A stretch of 64,000 nt of DNA from Allgaiera indica (GTDB lineage: Bacteria; Pseudomonadota; Alphaproteobacteria; Rhodobacterales; Rhodobacteraceae), in contig NZ_FNOB01000020.1 of the NCBI RefSeq assembly GCF_900106675.1, positions 1 to 64,000 on the forward strand, read 5' to 3'. Shown here in pieces: positions 26,029 through 33,631 of the stretch. Made by a program: the position numbers and the translations under genes. A model generated the notes under the pieces. The model was not told where the DNA came from. It was given only the letters and a program-made list of their open reading frames with translations, and did no database searches. The number at the start of each line of letters is the position of its first letter. Within the stretch, counting starts at the first letter, position 1.

Positions 26029-27126
26029 ATGCTCGAAACGCCCCAAAAATCGCCCTCAGAGCCGCCAGAACGCCCCGATCCCCCTGAGGGACATCAGGGC
26101 GGCGAGGCCATTGCCCTGCCCTCTCATGTCGCGGGATCAGGCGCGCTGGACCGGCTGGGCGACACCGCGCGGGACTATGCCCGTCAGGCCGCCTCCGACA
26201 ACACGCGCAAGGCCTATGCGAAGGACTGGACCCACTTCGCCCGCTGGTGCCGGATGCGCGGCACGGACCCCCTGCCGCCCGCGCCGCAGTTGATCGGCCT
26301 CTATATCGCGGATCTGGCGGCCCCCGGGACGACCACGGAGGGCAAGGCCCCTGCCCTTTCCGTCGCCTCGATCGAGCGGCGCCTCTCGGGGCTTTCCTGG
26401 CACTATGCGCAGCGCGGCCAGCCGCTCGACCGCAGGGATCGACATATCGCCAGCGTGCTTGCCGGGATCCGCCGCCGGCACGCCCGGCCGCCGCTGCAGA
26501 AAGAGGCGATCATGCCGGAAGACCTGCGCGCGATGCTGGCCACCCTGCCCCACGATCTGCGCGGCCTGCGTGACCGGACGATCCTGCTGATCGGATTTGC
26601 CGGCGGCCTGCGGCGCTCGGAAATCGTCCGCCTCGACGTCGGCCGCGACGACACCCCGGGCAGCGGCGGCTGGGTGGAGATCCTTGAAGATGGCGTGCTG
26701 ATCACCCTGCGCGGCAAGACCGGCTGGCGCGAAGTCGAAATCGCCCGCGGCTCCACCGACCAGACCTGCCCCGTGCATGCGCTGACGCAATGGCTGCACT
26801 ATGCCAGGATCGACTTCGGCCCGCTCTTCGTCGCGGTCAGCCGCAACGGGCTGAAAGCCACCGACAAGCGGCTTTCCGACAAGCATGTCGCGCGGCTGAT
26901 CAAGCGGTGTGTCCGCGACGCCGGCCTGCGCCCCGATCTGCCCGAGGCCGCGCGCGTCCGGCTCTACTCGGGCCATTCGCTGCGCGCCGGGCTTGCCAGC
27001 AGCGCCGAGGTGGATGAGCGCCATGTGCAAAAGCAGCTCGGCCATGCCTCGGCCGAGATGACCCGCCGTTACCAGCGCCGAAGGGACAGGTTCCGTATCA
27101 ACCTGACCAAGGCGGCCGGGCTGTGA
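26029..27126 (+). CDS. Tyrosine recombinase/phage-type integrase 1
   Basis: This 365-residue integrase has an N-terminal SAM-like core-binding domain (SDNTRKAYAKDWTHFARWCR) and a catalytic domain with Arg in GFAGGLRRSEI (about 198), HSLRAG (about 316-321), HAS in LGHASAEM (about 339) and the nucleophile Tyr in TRRYQRR (about 349). It would cut and rejoin DNA at inverted-arm core sites. It is followed by a second recombinase gene in the same orientation. Such pairs serve plasmid multimer resolution or element mobility. A dyad site precedes its start. Confidence 0.85.
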   Translation: MLETPQKSPSEPPERPDPPEGHQGGEAIALPSHVAGSGALDRLGDTARDYARQAASDNTRKAYAKDWTHFARWCRMRGTDPLPPAPQLIGLYIADLAAPGTTTEGKAPALSVASIERRLSGLSWHYAQRGQPLDRRDRHIASVLAGIRRRHARPPLQKEAIMPEDLRAMLATLPHDLRGLRDRTILLIGFAGGLRRSEIVRLDVGRDDTPGSGGWVEILEDGVLITLRGKTGWREVEIARGSTDQTCPVHALTQWLHYARIDFGPLFVAVSRNGLKATDKRLSDKHVARLIKRCVRDAGLRPDLPEAARVRLYSGHSLRAGLASSAEVDERHVQKQLGHASAEMTRRYQRRRDRFRINLTKAAGL

Positions 27127-27218
27127 GCCGCCGGGGCGTGAGGCTTTACGACCCCCCGGATTTCAGCCGACCGCTTGCAGTGAAACCCGGAACCATGGGC
27201 GACCGAGCATTCATTAGA

Positions 27219-27241
27219 CATGATAATATTCGCTTATCATG
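27219..27241. other. Recombinase-associated dyad, site 2
   Basis: CATGATAA (27219-27226), spacer TATTCGC and TTATCATG (27234-27241) form a perfect 8-bp inverted repeat. It lies in the gap between the two recombinase genes, 40 bases before the likely start of the second. It shares layout and core bases with site 1 at 25981-26005, but the last three spacer bases differ (CGC versus GCA). Confidence 0.5.
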
Positions 27242-27281
27242 CCTCTTGCTTTCCACCGCCCTGCGGCCCATCCTGCGCGCC

Positions 27282-28337
27282 ATGACCCTGCCCCAAGCCC
27301 CGGCCCTGTCGCTGCCGCCCATGCTTTCCGAACAGGACGCGGCGACGCTGACCGAGCTTTATATACGCGGCACGCCCCAGAACACCCGGCGCGCCTATGA
27401 GCGTGACCTGCTCTACATCGCCACATGGAAGGCCGTGCGCTTCGGCGGCGCGCTGGACTGGCCCGAGCGCGAGGCGGTGGCGCTGTGCTTCATCCTTGAC
27501 CACGCGATCGACCTGACGCAGGCGGCGCTGGACGATCCCGCCCGTCAGGTGGCCGAGGGGCTGATCGCCCGGGGCCTGCGCCGCAGCCTCGCCTGCCCGG
27601 CGCCCGCGACGCTGGATCGCCGCATCGCCAGCTGGCGGACGTTCCACCGGATGCGCAACCTGCCCTCGCCGTTCGAGGCGCCGCTGATCGCCGAGGCCCG
27701 CCGCAAGGCCCGCCGCGCCGCTGCCCGCCAGCCCGCGCCGAAATCGGCCCATCCGATCACCCGCGACGTGCTGGAGACGATGCTGGAAAGCTGCGAACCT
27801 TCCCCGCGGGGAAGACGCGACCGGGCGATGCTGATGCTGGGCTTTGCCTCGGGCGGGCGGCGGCGGTCCGAGATCGCGGCGCTGATGCGCGCCGATGTCG
27901 GGCTGGAGGGCTTCGCGGCGCAGGGGCTGATCCGGCTGCGGCTGGCCGGGACCAAGACGACGCCGACCGGCAAGACGCCGACTCTGGTGCTGAAGGGCCG
28001 CCCGGCGCGGGCGCTGGTCGACTGGATCGAGGCCGCGCGGATCGAGGACGGCCCGCTGTTTCGCGCCATCAGCAAGTCGGGCCGGGTGCTGGCGCGGCAG
28101 ATGTCGGGCGATGCGGTCTATCAGATCGTGAAGCGGCGGCTGCGGCTGGCGGGGCTGGCGGAGGATTACGCCTCGCCCCACGGGTTGCGGTCGGGTTTCC
28201 TGACGCAGGCGGCGCTGGACGGCGCGCCGTTGCAGGCGGCGATGCGGTTGAGCCTGCACAAGTCGATGGCGCAGGCGCAGCGCTATTACGACGATGTCGA
28301 GATTGCCGAGAACCCGGCGGGGAATCTGCTGGGGTGA
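27282..28337 (+). CDS. Tyrosine recombinase/phage-type integrase 2
   Basis: This 351-residue integrase starts best at ATG 27282 (MTLPQAPALSLPPMLSEQDA). An upstream in-frame start at 27123 would overlap gene 1 and code through the dyad. Core-binding part: TPQNTRRAYERDLLYIATWK. Catalytic residues: Arg in GFASGGRRRSEI, HGLRSG, His in SLHKSMA and Tyr in QRYYDD. The first CTTCCCCGCGGGGAAG palindrome lies in this gene (27799-27814) and adds Pro-Arg-Gly-Arg codons. Together with gene 1 it could form a heteromeric XerCD-like pair (inference). Confidence 0.85.
   Translation: MTLPQAPALSLPPMLSEQDAATLTELYIRGTPQNTRRAYERDLLYIATWKAVRFGGALDWPEREAVALCFILDHAIDLTQAALDDPARQVAEGLIARGLRRSLACPAPATLDRRIASWRTFHRMRNLPSPFEAPLIAEARRKARRAAARQPAPKSAHPITRDVLETMLESCEPSPRGRRDRAMLMLGFASGGRRRSEIAALMRADVGLEGFAAQGLIRLRLAGTKTTPTGKTPTLVLKGRPARALVDWIEAARIEDGPLFRAISKSGRVLARQMSGDAVYQIVKRRLRLAGLAEDYASPHGLRSGFLTQAALDGAPLQAAMRLSLHKSMAQAQRYYDDVEIAENPAGNLLG
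27799..27814. repeat. parS-like palindrome copy 1
   Basis: Exact CTTCCCCGCGGGGAAG within recombinase gene 2, read there in a frame different from the TFPAGK frame used in parA and parB. One of six identical copies between 27.8 and 31.4 kb. Confidence 0.8.
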
Positions 28338-28393
28338 GGTGCGATCCGGGCTATGCCCGGCAAACGCTCCGGTGGAGCGTTTGAGCACCGAAC

Positions 28394-28462
28394 GGGCGGA
28401 GCCCAGGGCACGATCCGGGCGGAGCCCAGGGCACGATCCGGGCGGAGCCCAGGGCACGATCC
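28394..28462 (+). repeat. Three tandem 23-bp repeats
   Basis: Three identical head-to-tail 23-bp units, each starting GGGCGGAGCCCAGGGCACG and ending ATCC, at 28394-28416, 28417-28439 and 28440-28462. A diverged fourth unit begins at 28463. There are no spacers, so this is not a CRISPR; iteron-like binding sites or simple slippage are possible. Confidence 0.85.
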
Positions 28463-28529
28463 GGGCATAGCCCCGGGCGCGGTCAGCCTCCCCACAGCGC
28501 AATCTTCCCCAAAGCGGATCACAGCAGAT

Positions 28530-28545
28530 CTTCCCCGCGGGGAAG
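28530..28545. repeat. parS-like palindrome copy 2
   Basis: Exact CTTCCCCGCGGGGAAG in the gap between recombinase 2 and parB. A half copy (CTTCCCC) lies 26 bases upstream at 28504-28510. Confidence 0.8.
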
Positions 28546-28821
28546 GTTTCGGCGGCAAGGGTGCGGCCCAAGCAGGGCGCGCGCCTGAACGTGGGGTGGC
28601 GCCCCCCGCCTGATGAGCTTCGCCATTTATGGCGGCAAGGTTCTGCCGGAATGGGAGCGTGATCGAGCGCATCGAAGCGCCAGCCCGGTCGTGCCGCAGG
28701 CACGCCTCCGGCGTGACCGGGCAGGCGCTCGCCCTGCGCCTTCGGCGCGCACCGGGCGGCAACAGGGCGCAAACTGATGCAGATTTTCGTCTCTATCCCG
28801 GCGCTCCGGGCCGAAACCCAC

Positions 28822-28837
28822 CTTCCCCGCGGGGAAG
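28822..28837. repeat. parS-like palindrome copy 3, at the end of parB
   Basis: Here the perfect palindrome extends to 20 bp (ACCTTCCCCGCGGGGAAGGT, 28820-28839) and touches the parB stop codon, so it could double as a hairpin after parB. Confidence 0.8.
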
Positions 28838-28838
28838 G

Positions 28839-29963
28839 TCAGTCGAGTTGATCGAGCATCTTGCGCACCGCGTCTTCCAGCCGGCGCCGGTCGATCATGG
28901 TGAAGTCGCGATCCAGCCGCACTTCCAGCCGGCCATTGGCGGCGGTGCATTTCGCCCGCCCCTCGCGCCGGTCGATCTGGAAGCTGGTCTTGGCCTTGCC
29001 CGGGGTCGCGGGCACCGCCACGCGCGGCGTCGGCGCGGCGACCGGGTCCAGATCCCCTGCCCCGCTGACCCGGCGCAGCACCTCCAGCTCATCGGTTTCC
29101 GAGCGATTCTCCCAGCCGTCCAGCTCGGCCCGGATCCGCGCGACCAGCTCTGGCTCGACCTCCAGCTTGTTGGCCAGTTGCAGCCCCAGCGCGCGCGGGA
29201 TCGCCGGCGCGAAATGCAGGCACGGGCCGATCCGGTCCAGCAGCCGGATGAAGCCGCGCACATAGCTGCGCTTCTGGTAGCCCGCCGATTTGAACAGCAG
29301 CGCCACCACCTTCTCGGGGTCGGCCTCGGCGGTCTGCGGATCGGCGGCATAGTCGACGGCAAGCTGCGCCATCTCGGCGAAGGAGATGTCCTTGCGCACC
29401 AGATTCTCATCGACCATCTGACGGTAGAGCGCCTCCAGCTCTGCCCCCGGCTGGGCGACGGCGGCGGGGATCCGGCCCCAGAGATCGGCATCACCGGTCT
29501 CTTCCAGAAGCGCGCGGTAAGCGCTGAGGCGGCGGTAGCCCTGGATCAGCTCATAGCCGCCATCCGCGCGGGCCTCCAGCCGGATCGGGTTCGACAGGCC
29601 GATGGTGCGGATCGATTCGGTCAGCTCGGCCAGCTCCGGGTCCGGCCCGCGGGCACGGTCGCGGGTCAGCTTGTAGGTCTCGACCTGATCGAGCGGGATC
29701 AGGTCGATCACCAGCCCCAGCTTCTTCAGCCGCACATGCTCATGCGCCAGCGCGTCGTTCTCGGCGCGGATCTGCGCCTCGACCTGCTGGCGGTCGCGGG
29801 CGGATTGGGCGGCCTCGGTGATGGCGGTGGCCATCGGGCCGCGACGGGCGGCCTTCCCCGCGGGGAAGGTTTCGGGGGAAGGCTCTGCCGGCGCGGCCTG
29901 GGGCGGCGTCTCGTCAGAGCCTTCGGGCATCTCGATCTCGAACATGCGGCGCTTGCGGCTCAT
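28839..29963 (-). CDS. parB: ParB-type plasmid partition protein
   Basis: This 374-residue centromere-binding protein has the ParB N-terminal CTP-binding domain (PIRLEARADGGYELIQGYRR, then the motif ENLVRKDISFAEMAQLAVDY) and a middle HTH region (KSAGYQKRSYVRGFIRLLDR). A Thr/Phe/Pro insertion TFPAGK at residues 32-37 is encoded by a copy of the palindrome. GAGGAG precedes the ATG. It sits 11 bases behind parA. It should bind the palindromes or another local centromere and work with ParA in segregation. Confidence 0.87.
   Translation of the reverse strand: MSRKRRMFEIEMPEGSDETPPQAAPAEPSPETFPAGKAARRGPMATAITEAAQSARDRQQVEAQIRAENDALAHEHVRLKKLGLVIDLIPLDQVETYKLTRDRARGPDPELAELTESIRTIGLSNPIRLEARADGGYELIQGYRRLSAYRALLEETGDADLWGRIPAAVAQPGAELEALYRQMVDENLVRKDISFAEMAQLAVDYAADPQTAEADPEKVVALLFKSAGYQKRSYVRGFIRLLDRIGPCLHFAPAIPRALGLQLANKLEVEPELVARIRAELDGWENRSETDELEVLRRVSGAGDLDPVAAPTPRVAVPATPGKAKTSFQIDRREGRAKCTAANGRLEVRLDRDFTMIDRRRLEDAVRKMLDQLD
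29853..29868. repeat. parS-like palindrome copy 4, inside parB
   Basis: Exact CTTCCCCGCGGGGAAG near the 5' end of parB. On the minus strand it encodes the start of TFPAGK in a low-complexity linker (EPSPETFPAGKAARR), so the insertion is tolerated in frame. Confidence 0.8.
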
Positions 29964-29974
29964 GGCTCTTCTCC

Positions 29975-31270
29975 TCAGATCTTGTCCCAGGCAGCGATGG
30001 CGCTGGCCTTGAATTCGTCATAGGCGCGGTCGAAACTGGCACGGGCGCGGCGCCAGGTCTCTCGGGTCATCACCCGGTAGTCGATCTCGTAGACCGAGCT
30101 GAGGAAGCGTCCGGATTGCTCGACCGCGCGGGTCATCTCGATCGGGTGTTCCGCCACATGATCACCGAACACCTTTCGGAAGGCTTGAAACATCGCGCGG
30201 TGCAGGTCGTTGCCCGGCTCATACCGGGTCATCAGGAAGCGGATGTCGGTGAAGGCCTTGGGCAGCGCGATCTTCCCCGCGGGGAAGGTTCCGTCGAACC
30301 CCTCGGAGAGATCCTCCAGCGCCTCGGCCAGCTGGCCGATGAAGGAGGTGGTGCTGTCATATTCCCAATAGCCGGGGCCCGAGGGGATATAGAGCATGTC
30401 GGCGGCGAAGACCGCGTTCATCGACTGGTAGCCGATGGCCGGGGGGCAGTCGAACAGGATCAGGTCGTAATCGTCGTCGGCGAGGCCATCGAGGTAGCGC
30501 GAGACGGCGGCGAAGAACGACCATTCGGGGTTGAGGTGGCGGTATTGGGCGCTGGCGAATTCGACGAAGGCGGCGTTGGCGCAGGAGGGGATGATGTCGA
30601 TCGTCGACCAGGCGGTGGTCTTGATGAAGTCGTGGTGGCGCAGATCGCCGAGGCCCAGATCGCGGATCGAGGCGGGCAGCTTGCGGTGGGGCAGGGCGGT
30701 CCCGGTGGCGGCGCCGACGACGGCGCTGTTCATGCGGTCGGTCTCTCGGATCAGGTCGCGGGCCATGATGCCCCAGACGGTGAAATCCTCGGCCACGTCG
30801 TTGAGGCCCATGGAATGCGACAGCGTCGCCTGCGGATCGAAGTCGACGACCAGCACGCGGTAGCCATCGAGCGCCGCGGCATGGGCGAGGTGCAGCGCCA
30901 CGGTCGACTTGCCGGCGCCGCCCTTGAAGTTGGCGACGGCGGCGCGGAAGGCGCGCTTGCCGGCCGGGCGGGGGGGCATCAGCGACTTGCGGTTGATCTT
31001 CATGCGGCGGCGCAGCTCGTTGATCTCGTCGAGCGAGAACCAGCGCTGGCGACCGTCCGCCTCGACCTCGCCGCCGGGAAGGGCGGGGTCGGCGGCCAGC
31101 CGGCCACGGAAGGTGGACTGGTTGATGCGGAAGATCAGCTCCGACACCTCCCAGGAGGAAAAGCGCCGCAGCGTCTTGGTGCTTTCGGGGCTGAAGGTCT
31201 GCTGCCGGATCCAGCTTTGCATCTTCAGCGACTGGGCCTGAAGCCGGGCCAGGTCTTCGTGGGTATACAT
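29975..31270 (-). CDS. parA: ParA-type partition ATPase with N-terminal HTH
   Basis: This 431-residue ATPase has an N-terminal DNA-binding part (~1-95, FSSWEVSELIFRINQSTFRG, then WFSLDEINELRRRM) followed by a deviant Walker A (KGGAGKST, 116-123), Walker A' region (VDFDPQATLSHSMG) and Walker B (DLILFDCPPAIG). This is the type Ia layout, which also represses its own promoter. A TFPAGK insertion at 328-333 comes from palindrome copy 5. I chose ATG 31270; GTG 31276 is possible. It is first in parAB and divergent from the replicase gene. Confidence 0.88.
   Translation of the reverse strand: MYTHEDLARLQAQSLKMQSWIRQQTFSPESTKTLRRFSSWEVSELIFRINQSTFRGRLAADPALPGGEVEADGRQRWFSLDEINELRRRMKINRKSLMPPRPAGKRAFRAAVANFKGGAGKSTVALHLAHAAALDGYRVLVVDFDPQATLSHSMGLNDVAEDFTVWGIMARDLIRETDRMNSAVVGAATGTALPHRKLPASIRDLGLGDLRHHDFIKTTAWSTIDIIPSCANAAFVEFASAQYRHLNPEWSFFAAVSRYLDGLADDDYDLILFDCPPAIGYQSMNAVFAADMLYIPSGPGYWEYDSTTSFIGQLAEALEDLSEGFDGTFPAGKIALPKAFTDIRFLMTRYEPGNDLHRAMFQAFRKVFGDHVAEHPIEMTRAVEQSGRFLSSVYEIDYRVMTRETWRRARASFDRAYDEFKASAIAAWDKI
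30272..30287. repeat. parS-like palindrome copy 5, inside parA
   Basis: Exact CTTCCCCGCGGGGAAG within parA, encoding TFPAGK between two helices (SEGFDGTFPAGKIALPKAF). It uses the same reading frame as the parB copy. Confidence 0.8.
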
Positions 31271-31362
31271 CGTCACTGCCTCTTAGACGTAAATTCCTGC
31301 CTGAAACCGAAATACGCCGGATTTGCCAAAATTGCAAAAGAGAAGTTAGACTAGGGGCGCAC

Positions 31363-31378
31363 CTTCCCCGCGGGGAAG
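31363..31378. repeat. parS-like palindrome copy 6, parA upstream region
   Basis: Exact CTTCCCCGCGGGGAAG 93 bases upstream of the parA start, between the parA promoter area and the GGGGACA repeats. It is followed by a small hairpin GCGAA-TCGC-TTCGC (31406-31419). Confidence 0.8.
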
Positions 31379-31460
31379 ATCGGCCCTGCGCCGCAAGGGG
31401 ATGGGGCGAATCGCTTCGCGGTGGGGCAGGGGGGTCAGCCAGTCGTGTGGCCCGCGATAT

Positions 31461-31523
31461 ATAGGGGACAGCCCGCGCGCCCCTACGCCATATTGGGGGA
31501 CAAAAGCGCCCTAATAGGGGACA
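31461..31523 (+). repeat. GGGGACA direct repeats, candidate replication origin
   Basis: ATAGGGGACA (31461-31470), TTGGGGGACA (31493-31502) and ATAGGGGACA (31514-31523) are three same-strand repeats within the gap between parA and the replicase gene. Iterons bound by the plasmid initiator usually lie here, next to the rep gene. Function is inferred from position and repetition. Confidence 0.55.
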
Positions 31524-31605
31524 TCCAGGACGCCCCCCTTCACCAGAAAACCTATCTTTCTACGAAAGGTCTTGGGGAAGGGAAGGGGCCGGACGGACCA
31601 CCTGC

Positions 31606-31634
31606 TTGACAGAATCGGAGAACTGGACGCTAAT
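31606..31634 (+). promoter_or_regulatory. Candidate promoter of the replicase gene
   Basis: TTGACA (31606-31611) and GCTAAT (31629-31634) with 17 bases between resemble a sigma70-type promoter about 135 bases before the replicase start. The -35 box is perfect, the -10 box weak. Confidence 0.4.
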
Positions 31635-31769
31635 GGCTTCAAGGTTGGTAAAAGCGTTGTTGATTGACGCTTTTGCCGAATGACGGACCCGCCGGTTCCT
31701 AGGTCAGAAGGTCCGCGACACTGAGGCACGGCGCGGCGGGGGATGCACCCGCCGTCACAGGAGACCGGG

Positions 31770-32450
31770 ATGCAACTGGTAAAACCCGTCGGCCGCGAGG
31801 CCGCGTCGCGGAAATACGACCTTCTCAGCGCCCTGATGGCCTTTGCGCTGGCCGGTGACAAGCATCGCCAACGCCAGGTGCTGCGGCTGATGGCGCTGAT
31901 CACCACCCGCTACAACTGGAAGCGCGATGAGCTGAGCATGGGCCAGGAAGAGATCGCCCGGCTGTGGTCGGTCGATCCGCGGACGGTGAAGCGCGAGATG
32001 GCCAAGCTGCGCGCCCAGGGCTGGCTGGTGACGAAGCGGCAGGGCGCGCGGGGACGGGTGAGCCTTTACGGGCTGGATCTGGAACGGATGATGGAGGACA
32101 CGCGCCCGGTCTGGCCCAGGATCGGCGCGGATTTCGAGGAGCGCATCGCGGCACCGCCCGAGCGGGCAGGGGGGGCGAGCAACGTCGTGCCGCTGCGCGC
32201 GGTGGCGCCGCCGGTGGCGGATGGCTCTCTTTGGGCGCGGGTGCAGGCGGCGCTGCACGGCGAGGACGCGGCGGCCTACGGCGCCTGGTTCGGGCCGCTT
32301 CAGGAGGTCGGGGTGGAAGAGGCCTGTCTGGTCCTCGCCGCGCCAAGCCGATTCCACGCGAGCTATGTCCAGACCCATCTGGCGGCGCGGCTGCTGGCGG
32401 CGGTGCGGCGGCTGGAGCCGGCGATTCGGGATGTGCGGGTGGAAGGGTAG
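31770..32450 (+). CDS. DnaA-like plasmid replication initiator
   Basis: This 226-residue protein has an N-terminal winged-helix-like part (MGQEEIARLWSVDPRTVKRE, MAKLRAQGWLVTKRQGARGR) and a C-terminal domain resembling DnaA domain I (SLWARVQAALHGEDAAAYGA, WFGPLQEVGVEEACLVLAAP, then SRFHASYVQTHL). It fits the DnaA-like replicase type known from Rhodobacterales plasmids, which pair it with parAB. ATG 31770 is chosen because GGAG lies 6 bases before it. Upstream repeats (31461-31523) are its likely target. No RepABC-type repC is present. Confidence 0.8.
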   Translation: MQLVKPVGREAASRKYDLLSALMAFALAGDKHRQRQVLRLMALITTRYNWKRDELSMGQEEIARLWSVDPRTVKREMAKLRAQGWLVTKRQGARGRVSLYGLDLERMMEDTRPVWPRIGADFEERIAAPPERAGGASNVVPLRAVAPPVADGSLWARVQAALHGEDAAAYGAWFGPLQEVGVEEACLVLAAPSRFHASYVQTHLAARLLAAVRRLEPAIRDVRVEG

Positions 32451-32599
32451 GGGCGCGCGCATCTTAGGCGGGTGCGCGTGGTGTTTATGCAACCACGAGG
32501 GTTTCTTATCTGATGGGCCAAGGACGGCCTTTCTGACCGAAGTCTGTCTTGTTACGACACCAGAGGTGACTTTCCCTGACCAATGCTGGGAATTAGTGG

Positions 32600-33136
32600 A
32601 TGTCAGAGAGCCGCATGTCGAAAAACAACCTTGGCGAGGCCCGGTGGCTGGCGCAGCTCGAGCCCAATTGCTACCAGCTCGCCGAGTGCAATCAAACCCG
32701 GAAGATCTTTCAGATCTTTCTTCCGCGGCACCATGAGACGCGGCGGGGAAACGGCAAGTTCTCTACGGGATTGAGGCCGCTGTTTCCGGGCTACCTGTTT
32801 GCCGCATTCGATCCCACACGCGGCTTATGGCGGGCCATCAACGGGACCTAGGGGATCAGCCGTCTGGTTCGCGCGGGCAACGTGCCGCAACCTGTGCCGG
32901 AGGAAGTCGTGACCGGGCTCATGGCACGCTGCGATGGGGCAGGGGTCTTCGATTCCGCCACTCCGTTTCGGCCGGGCGACGACGTGCGTATCGGTGCCGG
33001 TCCGTTTCTCGACTTCGTCGCGTGGGTGGAGGAGTTGGCCCTCGACCAGCGCGTCTGGGTGCTGCTGGATCTGATGGGGCGGAAGACGCGGATCGCGCGC
33101 ATTATTCCAAGGTGTTGCGCGCCGTGGGGGCCTGAG
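32600..33136 (+). pseudogene. RfaH/NusG-like antiterminator gene with amber codon and frameshift
   Basis: The frame reads MSESRMSKNNLGEARWLAQL, then IFQIFLPRHHETRRGNGKFS and RPLFPGYLFAAFDP, the NusG N-terminal domain of RfaH-like factors. A TAG at 32849-32851 follows WRAINGT. The same frame then continues with ISRLVRAGNVPQPVPEEVVT and PFRPGDDVRIGAGPFLDFVA, the KOW-type C-terminal domain. Near 33095 the frame changes again: the expected tail SKVLRAVGA reads two bases out of phase and stops at 33136. So the gene has two lesions. Intact homologues would promote readthrough of long polysaccharide operons like the one that follows. Confidence 0.8.
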
Positions 33137-33631
33137 CGGTGTCAGCGCACGCAATGGGCTCGCCGGCTGTGAATCATCCAGCCAAGGGGACTGCAAGCCG
33201 GTTAGTGAGGCCTGAGGGGAAAAAGCGTCCACGACCCATGGGGCCATTCAGTCTCCAAAATTGTCGATCAACGCAACAAGGTCTTTCAGCGTCGTCGTCG
33301 GATATCAAATTTTCTTGTGGTCGTTGTCATTTTGAGTGAACTCTCTGTCCTTGGGTCGCGCCGCTCCAACAGCCTATCCACGGAGTATTTTGTTCTGTGT
33401 TTGGGTTTTCCCGCGCTTGGGGTCCTGGGTCGCTCACCATGTCATGAAAATGCATTGAATTCGGTGTTGTTGAGAGAAACATGAAGCGGTGCATCCAAGC
33501 GCAATATGTTGCTGCCGGCAGTGGAAATATGTTTCCGCACTTGCCATTCTGTGCGTTTGGTCATGATAAGAGCTGCGTGCGCCTGAGAGGCTTGGTTTGT
33601 TCGCAATCTGGCGTGACGCGGAGGAGGTTTG
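33137..33631 (+). promoter_or_regulatory. Leader of the exopolysaccharide operon
   Basis: These ~490 bases contain no supported gene and are visibly richer in A and T than the flanks (33250-33560). They must carry the promoter and 5' leader of the polysaccharide operon. I found no GGCGGTAG ops core on the coding strand and could not fix the promoter. GGAGG stands 7 bases before the wecB start. Confidence 0.5.

Larger units (their letters stand above)
28338..28838. other. Structured intergenic region between convergent recombinase 2 and parB
   Basis: No gene is supported here, but the DNA is packed with secondary structure: CCGGGC-TAT-GCCCGG (28346-28360), AAACGCTCC-GGT-GGAGCGTTT (28362-28382), three 23-bp tandem repeats (28394-28462), CGCCA-TTTA-TGGCG (28621-28634), a three-way fold closed by GCCCGGTC/GACCGGGC (28683-28722), and GCGCC-TTC-GGCGC (28736-28748). 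It also holds two copies of the CTTCCCCGCGGGGAAG palindrome. The region may act as terminator, centromere or origin-associated DNA. Confidence 0.6.

Noticed and set aside
25981-27241. A dif/XerCD site pair for simple deletion of recombinase 1
   Set aside because: Considered but not called: the two 7-base spacers differ at three positions, which would hinder strand exchange between them. An operator role is equally possible.
28394-28462. CRISPR array
   Set aside because: The 23-bp units are directly adjacent without spacers, and no cas gene is near.
33137-33631. A JUMPStart/ops element in the polysaccharide leader
   Set aside because: I looked for GGCGGTAG on the coding strand and did not find it.
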